Source: Streptomyces sp. CNH099
GTDB taxonomy: Bacteria; Actinomycetota; Actinomycetes; Streptomycetales; Streptomycetaceae
Assembly (NCBI GenBank): GCA_000514715.1
Contig: AZWL01000014.1
Span: 99,723 to 163,722 of the forward strand
DNA: 64,000 nucleotides
Direction of reading: 5' to 3'
Shown: positions 50,792 through 59,327 of the stretch, in pieces
Numbering within the stretch: position 1 is the stretch's first letter
Layout of the letters: each line of letters starts with the position of its first letter
Position numbers and translations under genes: made by a program
The notes under the pieces: generated by a model
What the model saw: the letters and a program-made list of their open reading frames with translations, nothing else
Told to the model about the DNA's origin: nothing
Databases searched by the model: none

Positions 50792-51862
50792 TTGACACCG
50801 CAAGCGACGCTCGCCCGACTCCGCGAATACATGGTGGGACCTTCACGGTTCATGAGCCTGCTGTCCTGCTTCGAGCTGGGCATCGTCGACAGGCTCAGAG
50901 ACAACCCGGGAATGAGCGCCACCGAACTGGCCGACGCCGTCGGCACCAAGCCGGACGCGGTGGAACAACTCCTCTTCCTCATGGTCAAGGAGGGCTTCGT
51001 CGCCCACGACGAGACGTCGGGGGGCTACGCCCTCGACGCCCTCGCCCACGTCGAGGAGGCCGACCTCAAGCGCGCCCTGCGCTACATGAACCTGATCAAG
51101 GTGACGGCGCTGCGGCAGCTGTTCTACCTCACCGAGAGCGCCCGGACCGGCACCGTCGTCGGCCTGAAGGAGCTGTACGGGGCCGGCGGCACCCTCTACG
51201 ACGCCGTCGCCGACCACCAGGACCTCAACGACGCCTGGCTGCCGCTGATGAACACGGTCACCGCCAACGCCGACCCGTGGTTCTTCGACCGGATCGAGAT
51301 CCCGTCCGGGGCACAGGTGCTCGACCTCGCCGGCAACACCGGTCTGGGGGCCATCCACGCCTATCAGTACAAGAAGTCCCCGGGGCTGCGGGTGACCACC
51401 TTCGACCTGCCGGAGAAGGAGGCCGAGGCGTTAGCCAACTTCCGCGCCGAAGGGCTGGCGGACCACCTCTCCTTCGTCGGCGGCAACGTCTTCGACTCGA
51501 TCCCCACCGGCTTCGACACCGTACTGATCAAGCATTTTCTGGACATGTTCGACCGGGCCGACGTGCTGAGAATCCTGCGCGGCGTGCACGGCTCGCTGAA
51601 TCCCGGCGGACAGGTCCACATCCTCGTGCCGGTGTACCCCGAGGACATCACCCGGACGGACAACTACAACGTCGACTTCTTCCCGGCCTTCTTCATCGGC
51701 TGCACCATGGGCCAGGGTGGCCCGCAGAAACTGTCGGTCTACCAGCGCTGGCTGGAGGAATGCGGCTTCACGGTGACGAACGCGGTCACCAAGGACGCCG
51801 CCGAGATACCGCCGGACGTCATCCCCGTCCAGGCCGTCATCTCCGCGACGAAGAACGCCTGA
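50792..51862 (+). CDS. SAM-dependent O-methyltransferase (TTA codon)
   Basis: This small-molecule methyltransferase of the plant-type O-methyltransferase group has an N-terminal dimerisation winged helix (FELGIVDRLRDNPGMSATELADAVG) and a C-terminal Rossmann domain. The SAM motif is QVLDLAGNTGLGAIHAYQ and the motif II/III region is TVLIKHFLDMFDRADVLRILRGVHGSLNPGGQVHIL, with the expected catalytic His in KHFLDMF. A TTA Leu codon occurs at 51431-51433. I prefer TTG 50792 with AAAGGGG 8 bases upstream; ATG 50726 overlapping the ligase stop would add 22 non-conserved residues. The acceptor is probably a phenolic hydroxyl of the cluster product. Confidence 0.85.
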   Translation: MTPQATLARLREYMVGPSRFMSLLSCFELGIVDRLRDNPGMSATELADAVGTKPDAVEQLLFLMVKEGFVAHDETSGGYALDALAHVEEADLKRALRYMNLIKVTALRQLFYLTESARTGTVVGLKELYGAGGTLYDAVADHQDLNDAWLPLMNTVTANADPWFFDRIEIPSGAQVLDLAGNTGLGAIHAYQYKKSPGLRVTTFDLPEKEAEALANFRAEGLADHLSFVGGNVFDSIPTGFDTVLIKHFLDMFDRADVLRILRGVHGSLNPGGQVHILVPVYPEDITRTDNYNVDFFPAFFIGCTMGQGGPQKLSVYQRWLEECGFTVTNAVTKDAAEIPPDVIPVQAVISATKNA

Positions 51863-51865
51863 ACC

Positions 51866-51902
51866 GCCCCGCCCGGGCGCTCCCGCCCCGACCGGGCGGG
51901 GC
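51866..51902 (+). terminator. Hairpin after methyltransferase gene
   Basis: GCCCCGCCCGG (51866-51876) pairs with CCGGGCGGGGC (51892-51902), ending the cyclase-ligase-methyltransferase transcript. Confidence 0.7.
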
Positions 51903-52051
51903 ACCGGCCGATGCCGCTGGCCGATACCGCCGCGGTACGCACGGGGTCCCACGCGGGCCCGGACCGGCGCCGGTAGGCTGCCGAGTCGCCGGCGCTCCTT
52001 CGCCGGAATCCCGTACCAAGGCCACGTAGCAGAAGAGAAATGGGGACTTCG

Positions 52052-52516
52052 ATGCACGAAACCTCTCCCGAGGGTGCACCCGCCCGCTCCCGCAAGGCCG
52101 TCATACCGGTCCAGGTCGTGGAGGGCGGCGGGCCGCTCACGTTCCTGCGGGTCATGGCCGTCCTGTGCCTTCTCATGATCCTGACGCAGGGGTTACTCGC
52201 CGGAATGCTCATGAACGGCGACGTCGACTCGATCGACCCGCACGGCATGGGCGCCTACGTGTTCGAGGCGCTGGCATTGGTCCAGCTCGTGGCCGCCGTC
52301 ATGCTGTGGCGCCGCAACCGCGAGCTGAAGTGGGTGCTATCGGCGGGCATCGGCATCCTGCTGACCGCCTTCATCCAGGTCTTCCTGGGCCTGGAGAGCT
52401 CCACCTCCGCGCACGTCACCGTCGGCGTGCTGATGGCCGTAATGGAGACGACCCTCCTCATGCGGTGCCTGATGCTGCAGGTGGCGGAGCCGGATCCGGA
52501 GCCCGCGCCCGCCTGA
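52052..52516 (+). CDS. Four-helix membrane protein (TTA codon)
   Basis: This 154-residue integral membrane protein of unknown function has four hydrophobic helices: about residues 30-54 (FLRVMAVLCLLMILTQGLLA), 68-86, 91-111 and 119-138. The loops are short and both ends are polar. No catalytic motif is visible. Leu48 is encoded by TTA (52193-52195). ATG 52052 has GGGGA five bases upstream; ATG 52040 is an alternative. Its position between biosynthetic genes suggests a role in export, self-protection or membrane anchoring of a biosynthetic complex, without direct evidence. Confidence 0.7.
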   Translation: MHETSPEGAPARSRKAVIPVQVVEGGGPLTFLRVMAVLCLLMILTQGLLAGMLMNGDVDSIDPHGMGAYVFEALALVQLVAAVMLWRRNRELKWVLSAGIGILLTAFIQVFLGLESSTSAHVTVGVLMAVMETTLLMRCLMLQVAEPDPEPAPA

Positions 52517-52544
52517 CACCACCCGACACCGCGACCGACACCCC

Positions 52545-52576
52545 GGGCTGGACCCGCCGACCGGCGGGTCCAGCCC
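52545..52576 (+). terminator. Strong hairpin just upstream of the first ABBA prenyltransferase gene
   Basis: GGGCTGGACCCGCC (52545-52558) pairs perfectly with GGCGGGTCCAGCCC (52563-52576), four-base loop, then TTTCG. It ends 34 bases before the next ATG, leaving little room for a promoter, so it may act as an attenuator or processing signal. Confidence 0.85.
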
Positions 52577-52610
52577 TTTCGTCTCATCGCACGCCCCCCA
52601 TGGAGGACAC

Positions 52611-53534
52611 ATGTCAGAGAGCGCCGAGTTCGCCCACCTGTACCAGGCCATCGAGAAGTCGGCCCGGTTACTTGAGGTGCCCTACGCCCAGGACAAGGTG
52701 CACGCGGTCCTGACGGCGTACGAGGACGCGATCCCGAAGACCCCGATCGCTTTCCGGATGGGCACCGGCGCGCGCTATTCGAGCGACGTCGACTGGCGCT
52801 TCACCATTCCCAAGGAACACGAAGACCCGTACACGGTCGCCGTGGCGCACGGCCTGCTTGAGCCCTCGGACCACCCCGTCTTCCCGCTGTACGGGGAGGT
52901 CCTCCAGCGGTGCGGAATCCACTGCTACGGCGTCGACTTCGGCGTCGCGGGCGGCCTCAAGAAGCTGTACATCAACTTTCGGCCGGACGACATGGAACCG
53001 CTGTCCGCGTTCCTCGACATCCCGTCCATGCCGCCCAGCGTGGCCGAGAACTACGACTTCTTCGTCCAGCACGGCATGGGCGGCCCGCAGATGCCCATGT
53101 TCGCGATCGACTACCGCTACCGCACGGCGAACCTGTACTTCGGCGGGCTCACCGCCGAGCCCCTCGCGCCGGACACCGTCCGGTCGATCTTCAGCAGGCT
53201 GCAACTCCCGGAGCCGAGCGAGCGGCTGCTCAAGCTGAGCGGCCGGGCCATGGGCGCCTACGCCACGCTGAGCTGGGACTCCTCGAAGATCGAGAGGTTC
53301 GCCTTCACCATCCCGGCCGGGGACGTGTCGGAGCTGCCGGTGCCGATGGAACCGGAGATCCAGAAGTTCCTGGAGGACGTCAAGGGCGAGGTCGCCGACG
53401 ACTCCAACAGGTTCGTCTACTACGTCGCCATGTCGTCCACCGGCGAGGAACTGTACAAGTTCCAGTCGTACTACCGGTACGAGCCCTGGCTCAAGGAGCT
53501 GATGACCCTCAACGGCCAGGGCCGGGGCAGCTGA
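52611..53534 (+). CDS. ABBA aromatic prenyltransferase 1 (NphB/CloQ-like, TTA codon)
   Basis: This soluble 307-residue prenyltransferase of the ABBA (PT-barrel) fold attaches a dimethylallyl, geranyl or longer chain to an aromatic ring without a DDxxD motif. The length equals that of NphB. Family elements are ALTAYEDAIPKTPIAFR-like N-terminal helix and strand, CYGVDFGVAGGLKKLYINF (about residues 105-123, with a Lys expected to bind diphosphate), AIDYRYRTANLYFGGL (about 165-180) and GAYATLSWDSSKIERFAFT (about 219-237). Leu20 is encoded by TTA (52668-52670). ATG 52611 has GGAGG upstream. It is a paralogue of the enzyme at 54332. Confidence 0.9.
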   Translation: MSESAEFAHLYQAIEKSARLLEVPYAQDKVHAVLTAYEDAIPKTPIAFRMGTGARYSSDVDWRFTIPKEHEDPYTVAVAHGLLEPSDHPVFPLYGEVLQRCGIHCYGVDFGVAGGLKKLYINFRPDDMEPLSAFLDIPSMPPSVAENYDFFVQHGMGGPQMPMFAIDYRYRTANLYFGGLTAEPLAPDTVRSIFSRLQLPEPSERLLKLSGRAMGAYATLSWDSSKIERFAFTIPAGDVSELPVPMEPEIQKFLEDVKGEVADDSNRFVYYVAMSSTGEELYKFQSYYRYEPWLKELMTLNGQGRGS

Positions 53535-53553
53535 CCGGCCCCGCCCGCCCGGC

Positions 53554-53588
53554 CCGTGCCGGCGGCGTCGCGAGCGCCGCCGGCACGG
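53554..53588 (+). terminator. Hairpin after ABBA prenyltransferase 1 gene
   Basis: CCGTGCCGGCGGCG (53554-53567) pairs perfectly with CGCCGCCGGCACGG (53575-53588). Confidence 0.85.
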
Positions 53589-53644
53589 GGGGCCGACTCC
53601 CCTCGGAGACCGGTGATTTGGCCGAACTCCGCCTGTCCGCAATC

Positions 53645-53691
53645 TTGGTACGGGTACTCACAAGTACTATCATTTAGGGATGAGTACTCAT
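53645..53691 (+). promoter_or_regulatory. Leaderless promoter with palindrome over the start codon
   Basis: TTGGTA (53645-53650), a 17-base spacer and TATCAT (53668-53673) place the transcription start at or next to ATG 53680. GTACT recurs at 53654, 53664 and 53684, in helical phase, and ATGAGTACTCAT (53680-53691) is a perfect palindrome that contains the start codon. A regulator binding GTACT sites could block initiation. Confidence 0.65.
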
Positions 53692-54072
53692 AAGGACATC
53701 ATCAAGCAGTACCTTGACGGGGTCGACCGCGGCGACGCGGAGGCGGTCCTGCCCCTGGTGACCGACGACGTCCTGATGGAGAAGAAGGGCCAGCCGGCTC
53801 TGCGCGGCAAGGAGACGCTCCGCGCCGTCATCGACAACAAGGACGGCGCCGCCAGCGTCGTCCACAAGGACGTCGGCGAGCAGCCGCGCCCGACCCACAA
53901 GGTCGAGCGCATGATCGAGGAGGGCGACACCGTGGCCGTCAGCGGCACGGTCCTCGTCCCCCTCCCCAACGGCCAGTTGGAGATGCTCTTCTCCGACTAC
54001 ATCACCTTCCGCGGTGACCTGATCAGCAGCCTGGAGAGCTACATGATCGCCCCGGCCGGGCCGCAGGGCTGA
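53680..54072 (+). CDS. SnoaL-like (NTF2 fold) protein
   Basis: This 130-residue single-domain protein has the SnoaL/limonene-epoxide-hydrolase-type fold. The opening IIKQYLDGVDRGDAEAVLPLVTDDVLM is typical for the family, as is the ending strand pattern LEMLFSDYITFRGDLISSLESYM. Relatives act as cyclases, hydroxylases, isomerases or hydrolases in natural-product pathways, but many have no known activity. It has its own leaderless promoter and is flanked by terminators, within the group of biosynthetic genes. It could shape the cyclised product; this is inference. Confidence 0.8.
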   Translation: MSTHKDIIKQYLDGVDRGDAEAVLPLVTDDVLMEKKGQPALRGKETLRAVIDNKDGAASVVHKDVGEQPRPTHKVERMIEEGDTVAVSGTVLVPLPNGQLEMLFSDYITFRGDLISSLESYMIAPAGPQG

Positions 54073-54114
54073 CCACCGGCCGGCACCATCCCCCCACCCA
54101 GTCGACCGTCTGAC

Positions 54115-54145
54115 GAGCGGGGCGGCTCCGTCGGCCGCCCCGCTC
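54115..54145 (+). terminator. Hairpin after SnoaL-like gene
   Basis: GAGCGGGGCGGC (54115-54126) pairs with GCCGCCCCGCTC (54134-54145). Confidence 0.85.
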
Positions 54146-54331
54146 GGCTTCTGCGGGAGCCTCTCGGAGCACCGATGCGGGGCATGCGTATTCGGCCACG
54201 TCCCGCAAGTCGCATGATCTTGTCCCCCGGCCACGGCGTGGGCAGACGCGTTCGGACGTCTATCTTCTAAGTTCGACGCCCTGCCGAAACCAGCAGCGCA
54301 CGGGCTTCGCACATCGCCGCATGGGGGATTG

Positions 54332-55231
54332 ATGTCTGCAGAACCGGCAATCGAACGTTTGTGTGTAGCCGCTGAAGACGCGGCCGGAATCGTGGGCCTG
54401 GAGTGCCCGCGCGAGAAGATGACGGCGGTGCTGACCGCGTTCCCGAACGTCGTCACCGACTCCACCGTGGTGTTCAACGTCGTGAACAAGGGCGGCCGCG
54501 TCGGGGACATGTCCTTCGACTTCACGGTGCCGCTGGCCGCGGGCGACCCCTACGAGCGGGCCCTGGCCCACGGCCTCGCCGAGAAGACGAACCACCCGGT
54601 GCGCGGCATGTTCGCCGACATGCTGACCACGCTCCCCGTCGACTGCTACGGCGTCGACTACGGCGTCAACGGCGGCTTCAACAAGGCGTACGCCGTCTTC
54701 CCGATGGGCCGGCTGCAGGAGCTGGACAAGCTCGCCGCCGTTCCCGCCATGGCCGACACGCTGTCCAAGTGGATGGGCCAGCTCGTCGACTACGGCCTGG
54801 ACGGCAGGGTGTCGACGGTGGCGGTCGACCACGCGAACCGCACCTGGAACGTCTACTTCAACGGCCTGTCCGCGGAGCACTTCGAGCGCCCCACCCTCCA
54901 GGCGATGATCCGCGACTTCGGACTGCCGGAGCCGAGCGCGCAGCTGCTGGACTTCGCGGAGACCTCCTCGGCGCTGTACCCCACCTTCAGCTGGGACTCC
55001 CCCGAGATCGAACGGGTCAGCTTCTCCACCCGCACCACCGACCCGAACGCGCTCCCCGCACACGTGGAGCCGAAGCTCGGCGCCCTCGCCGCGAACGCGC
55101 CGTACACGTACGACGGCGACCGCAGGCTGGTCTTCGCCGGCGCGCTGACGACCGGCGGGGAGTACTACAAGCTTGCGACGTACTACCAGATGGCCACGGC
55201 CGCACACGACCGCGTACGCCGCGGCAGCTGA
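54332..55231 (+). CDS. ABBA aromatic prenyltransferase 2 (NphB/CloQ-like)
   Basis: This 299-residue second ABBA-fold prenyltransferase is clearly related to the enzyme at 52611 but diverged. Matching elements are CPREKMTAVLTAFPN, CYGVDYGVNGGFNKAYAVFP (about residues 107-126), AVDHANRTWNVYFNGL (about 164-179) and LYPTFSWDSPEIERVSFST (about 217-235). No TTA codon was noticed. ATG 54332 with GGGGGA just upstream is preferred to the overlapping TTG 54329. Two such enzymes suggest either two prenylations of one aromatic core or different prenyl donors. The start of the urease genes 190 bases later marks the end of the cluster. Confidence 0.9.
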   Translation: MSAEPAIERLCVAAEDAAGIVGLECPREKMTAVLTAFPNVVTDSTVVFNVVNKGGRVGDMSFDFTVPLAAGDPYERALAHGLAEKTNHPVRGMFADMLTTLPVDCYGVDYGVNGGFNKAYAVFPMGRLQELDKLAAVPAMADTLSKWMGQLVDYGLDGRVSTVAVDHANRTWNVYFNGLSAEHFERPTLQAMIRDFGLPEPSAQLLDFAETSSALYPTFSWDSPEIERVSFSTRTTDPNALPAHVEPKLGALAANAPYTYDGDRRLVFAGALTTGGEYYKLATYYQMATAAHDRVRRGS

Positions 55232-55422
55232 CACCCGGGCGGGGGCGCCGCCCGCCCCGTCGCACCGCCCCCGCCCGCCCTGCTCCGCCCTTGCCCCCGC
55301 CGACCCGCCGCCGGCCCGCCGCCGTTCGCGTAACACGCCGGAAAGACGGGGGGACTAGGGTGGCCGGACCCCGGGCCGGGACGGCGCCCGGAGGACCGGA
55401 GCCGGAAGGGCGGGTGGGGCGC

Positions 55423-55725
55423 GTGCGGCTGACTCCCCGGGAGCAGGAGCGGCTGCTCATCCACGTGGCCGCGGACGTGGCCGAGAAGCGCCGGGCGCGC
55501 GGGCTGCGCCTCAACCACCCGGAGGCGGTCGCGCTCATCACCGCCCACGTGCTCGAAGGCGCCCGCGACGGCCGCAGCGTCGCCGACCTGATGGCCTCCG
55601 GCCGCACGGTGCTCACCCGCGACGACGTCATGGAGGGCATCCCCGAGATGCTGCGCGACGTGCAGGTGGAGGCGACCTTCCCGGACGGCACCAAGCTCGT
55701 CACCGTCCACGACCCCCTCACCTGA
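55423..55725 (+). CDS. ureA: Urease subunit gamma
   Basis: This 100-residue small structural subunit of urease, the nickel enzyme that hydrolyses urea to ammonia and carbamate, has the family length. The sequence is standard: MRLTPREQERLLIHVAADVA at the start, LNHPEAVALITAHVLEGARDG (about residues 29-49), VEATFPDGTKLVTVHDP near the end. GTG 55423 is chosen for this match; upstream sequence in frame is low complexity. It is the first gene of a ureABCFGD operon. Confidence 0.95.
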   Translation: MRLTPREQERLLIHVAADVAEKRRARGLRLNHPEAVALITAHVLEGARDGRSVADLMASGRTVLTRDDVMEGIPEMLRDVQVEATFPDGTKLVTVHDPLT

Positions 55726-55737
55726 CGGGAGACGGCC

Positions 55738-56136
55738 GTGATCCCAGGAGAGATCCGCCACGGCGACGGGGCCGTCCGCCTGAACGAGGGCGCGGACGTC
55801 GTACGGCTCACCGTGCTCAACGCCGCCGACCGGCCGGTCCAGGTCGGCTCCCACTACCACTTCGCCGAGGCCAACCCGGGCCTGGAGTTCGACCGCGCCG
55901 CCGCCCGCGGCAGGCGCCTCGGCGTCGCCGCGGGCACCGCCGTGCGCTTCGAGCCCGGCGTGCCCGTGGCGGTCGAGCTGGTTCCGCTCGCGGGCCGGCG
56001 GGTGGTGCCGGGGCTGCGCGGTGAGACGGGCGGGGCGCTGGACGACGCGGTCGAAGGCGGGTCGTCGGACGGCGTGCCGGTCGAAGGCGGGCCGCTCGAC
56101 GGCGGATCGCTCGATGGCGGGGCAGCCGATGGCTGA
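55738..56136 (+). CDS. ureB: Urease subunit beta with repetitive C-terminal tail
   Basis: This 132-residue second small urease subunit has a family core of about 100 residues: PGEIRHGDGAVRLNEGADVVRLTVLNAADRPVQVGSHYHFAEANPGLEFDRAAARGRRL, then GTAVRFEPGVPVAVELVPLAGRRVVPGLRG. The last ~30 residues are an Asp/Gly repeat (VEGG, PLDGG, SLDGG) encoded by a decayed tandem repeat, not seen in standard UreB. The gene overlaps ureC by eight bases, so the tail also lies over the ureC start. Confidence 0.95.
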   Translation: MIPGEIRHGDGAVRLNEGADVVRLTVLNAADRPVQVGSHYHFAEANPGLEFDRAAARGRRLGVAAGTAVRFEPGVPVAVELVPLAGRRVVPGLRGETGGALDDAVEGGSSDGVPVEGGPLDGGSLDGGAADG

Positions 56137-57850
56137 GCTGTCCCGGGCCGCGTACGCCGACCTCTTCGGGCCCACCACCGGCGACCGCATCCGGCTCGCC
56201 GACACCGACCTGCTGATCGAGATCGAGGAGGACCGCGCCGGCGGCCCGGGCCGCGCGGGCGATGAGGCGGTCTTCGGCGGCGGCAAGGTCATCCGCGAGT
56301 CCATGGGCGTCTCCCGCGCCACCCGCGCCGACGGCACCCCCGACACCGTGATCACCGGCGCCGTCGTCCTCGACCACTGGGGGATCGTCAAGGCCGACGT
56401 CGGCATCCGGGACGGGCGCGTCACCGCGCTCGGCAAGGCCGGCAACCCGGACACCATGGACGGCGTACACCCCGAGCTCGTCATCGGCCCGGAGACCGAG
56501 ATCATCGCGGGCAACGGCAAGATCCTCACCGCGGGCGCCGTCGACGCCCACGTCCACTTCATCTGCCCCCAGCTCGCCGACGAGGCGCTCGCCGCCGGCG
56601 TCACCACCCTCATCGGCGGCGGTACGGGCCCCGCCGAGGGCAGCAAGGCCACCACCGTCACCCCCGGGCCGTGGCACCTGGCCCGCATGCTGGCGGCCAT
56701 GGACACCGTCCCCGTCAACGTCGGCCTGCTCGGCAAGGGCAGCACCGTCTCCAGCGACGCGCTGCTCAGCCAGTTGCGCGGCGGCGCGCTGGGCTTCAAG
56801 ATCCACGAAGACTGGGGCGCGACCCCCGCCGTCATCGACGCCTGCCTCGCCGTCTGCGAGGAGACGGGCGCGCAGCTCGCCCTCCACAGCGACACGCTCA
56901 ACGAGGCCGGCTTCGTCGGCGACACCCTGGCCGCCCTCGCCGGCCGCACCGTCCACGCGTACCACGCCGAGGGCGCCGGCGGCGGCCACGCGCCCGACAT
57001 CATCACCGTCGTCTCCGCCCCCCACGTCCTGCCCAGTTCGACCAACCCGACGCGCCCGTACACCGTCAACACCGTCGAGGAGCACCTCGACATGCTGATG
57101 GTCTGCCACCACCTGAACCCCGCCGTGCCCGAGGACCTCGCCTTCGCCGAGTCCCGCATCCGGCCCTCGACCATCGCCGCGGAGGACGTCCTGCACGACC
57201 TCGGCGCCATCTCCGTCATCTCCTCCGACTCCCAGGCCATGGGACGCATCGGCGAGGTCGTGCTGCGCACCTGGCAGACCGCGCACGCGATGAAGAAGCG
57301 GCGCGGCGCGCTGCCCGGCGACGGCCGCGCCGACAACCTGCGGGCGCGCCGGTACGTCGCGAAGTACACGGTCAACCCGGCCGTCGCCAACGGCGTCGAC
57401 CACGAGATCGGCTCCGTCGAGCCCGGCAGGCTCGCCGACCTCGTCCTGTGGGACCCCGCGTTCTTCGGCGTCAAGCCGCAACTGGTGCTCAAGGGCGGCC
57501 AGATCGCGTACGCGCAGATGGGCGACGCCAACGCCTCCATCCCCACCCCGCAGCCGGTCCTGCCGCGCCCCATGTACGGCGCCGCCGGCCGCGCCCCGCA
57601 CGCCAACTCCGTCTCCTTCGTCTCCCCCCTCGCGCTGGACGGCCACCTCCGCGACCGCCTGGGGCTGGGCAAGACACCGGTCGCGGCCCGCTCCACGCGG
57701 TCGCTGACCAAGGCGGACATGAGGCTGAACGACGCGACCCCGGACGTACGGGTCGACGCCGACAGCTTCACCGTGACCATCGACGGCGACGTGGTCGAGC
57801 CCGCCCCGGCGGCGGAGCTGCCCATGGCCCAGCGCTACTTCCTGTTCTGA
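56129..57850 (+). CDS. ureC: Urease subunit alpha (catalytic)
   Basis: This 573-residue catalytic subunit carries the di-nickel centre. HVHF in VDAHVHFICP supplies two Ni histidines, Lys224 in LGFKIHEDWG is the residue that becomes carbamylated, ALHSDTLNE and AYHAEGAGGGHAPDI give further ligands and active-site His, and Cys326 in MVCHHLNP sits on the active-site flap. SDSQAMGRIGEV is also conserved. The C-terminus LPMAQRYFLF is normal. ATG 56129 lies eight bases before the ureB stop; the sequence ELSRAAYADLFGPTTGD right after supports it. All catalytic residues are present, so an active enzyme is expected once UreF, UreG and UreD load nickel. Confidence 0.97.
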   Translation: MAELSRAAYADLFGPTTGDRIRLADTDLLIEIEEDRAGGPGRAGDEAVFGGGKVIRESMGVSRATRADGTPDTVITGAVVLDHWGIVKADVGIRDGRVTALGKAGNPDTMDGVHPELVIGPETEIIAGNGKILTAGAVDAHVHFICPQLADEALAAGVTTLIGGGTGPAEGSKATTVTPGPWHLARMLAAMDTVPVNVGLLGKGSTVSSDALLSQLRGGALGFKIHEDWGATPAVIDACLAVCEETGAQLALHSDTLNEAGFVGDTLAALAGRTVHAYHAEGAGGGHAPDIITVVSAPHVLPSSTNPTRPYTVNTVEEHLDMLMVCHHLNPAVPEDLAFAESRIRPSTIAAEDVLHDLGAISVISSDSQAMGRIGEVVLRTWQTAHAMKKRRGALPGDGRADNLRARRYVAKYTVNPAVANGVDHEIGSVEPGRLADLVLWDPAFFGVKPQLVLKGGQIAYAQMGDANASIPTPQPVLPRPMYGAAGRAPHANSVSFVSPLALDGHLRDRLGLGKTPVAARSTRSLTKADMRLNDATPDVRVDADSFTVTIDGDVVEPAPAAELPMAQRYFLF

Positions 57851-57885
57851 ACCGTGGTCGTGCGGAGGCGGAAAGGGGGCTGCGC

Positions 57886-58569
57886 GTGACCCGCGCCGCG
57901 CTGCTCGTGCTCGCCGACGGCCGCTTCCCCGCCGGCGGCCACGCCCACTCCGGCGGCGCGGAACAGGCCGTCGCCGCCGGGCGGATCACGGACGCCGCGG
58001 GCCTGGCGGCGTACTGCCGCGGCCGACTGCACACCGCCGGTCTCACCTCCGCCGCCCTGGCCGCCGCGGCCTGCGCCGGAGCCGACCCGCTCCGCCTCGA
58101 CGAGGCCGCCGACGCCCGCACCCCCTCCCCCGCCCTGCGCGCCACCGCCCGCAGGCTGGGCCGCCAACTGCTGCGGGCCGCCCGCGCCGCCTGGCCGGCC
58201 GCGGAGCTGGACGCCCTCGCCGGGGCCCGCCCGCGCGGCGTCCACCAGCCCGTCATCCTGGGCGTCGCCGCGCGGGCCGCGGGCCTCGGCCCTGCCGACG
58301 CCTCGTACGCCGCGGTGTACGAGGCGGTCTCCGGGCCGGCCACCGCGACGGTACGGCTCCTCGGCCTGGACCCCTTCGAGGCCACCGCCGTCCTCGCCCG
58401 CCTCGCCCCGGAACTGGACGACGTCGCCGCGCGGGCCACGACGGCCGGTGTCCGCGCGGCCGCCGGGGGCCGGACCGACGTGGACGTGCTGCCCGCGGCG
58501 GGCGCCCCGCTCCTCGACATCGCCGCAGAGGAGCACGCCGTCCGCACGGCGCGGCTCTTCGCCTCGTAG
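57886..58569 (+). CDS. ureF: Urease accessory protein UreF
   Basis: This 227-residue all-helical chaperone couples UreG GTPase activity to nickel insertion into urease. Recognisable parts are LLVLADGRFPAGGHAHSGGAEQAV (residues 6-29), the typical UreF start, and HQPVILGVAARAAGL (about 121-135). The Ala-rich composition is common in actinobacterial UreF. GTG 57886 with AGGGGG upstream is chosen. It follows ureC by 35 bases within the operon. Sequence similarity in this family is low, but position leaves little doubt. Confidence 0.9.
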   Translation: MTRAALLVLADGRFPAGGHAHSGGAEQAVAAGRITDAAGLAAYCRGRLHTAGLTSAALAAAACAGADPLRLDEAADARTPSPALRATARRLGRQLLRAARAAWPAAELDALAGARPRGVHQPVILGVAARAAGLGPADASYAAVYEAVSGPATATVRLLGLDPFEATAVLARLAPELDDVAARATTAGVRAAAGGRTDVDVLPAAGAPLLDIAAEEHAVRTARLFAS

Positions 58570-58610
58570 GCAGACCTCGGCCGACCTCGTACGGACCCCA
58601 GGGAGACGGC

Positions 58611-59323
<713 letters not shown>

Positions 59324-59327
<4 letters not shown>

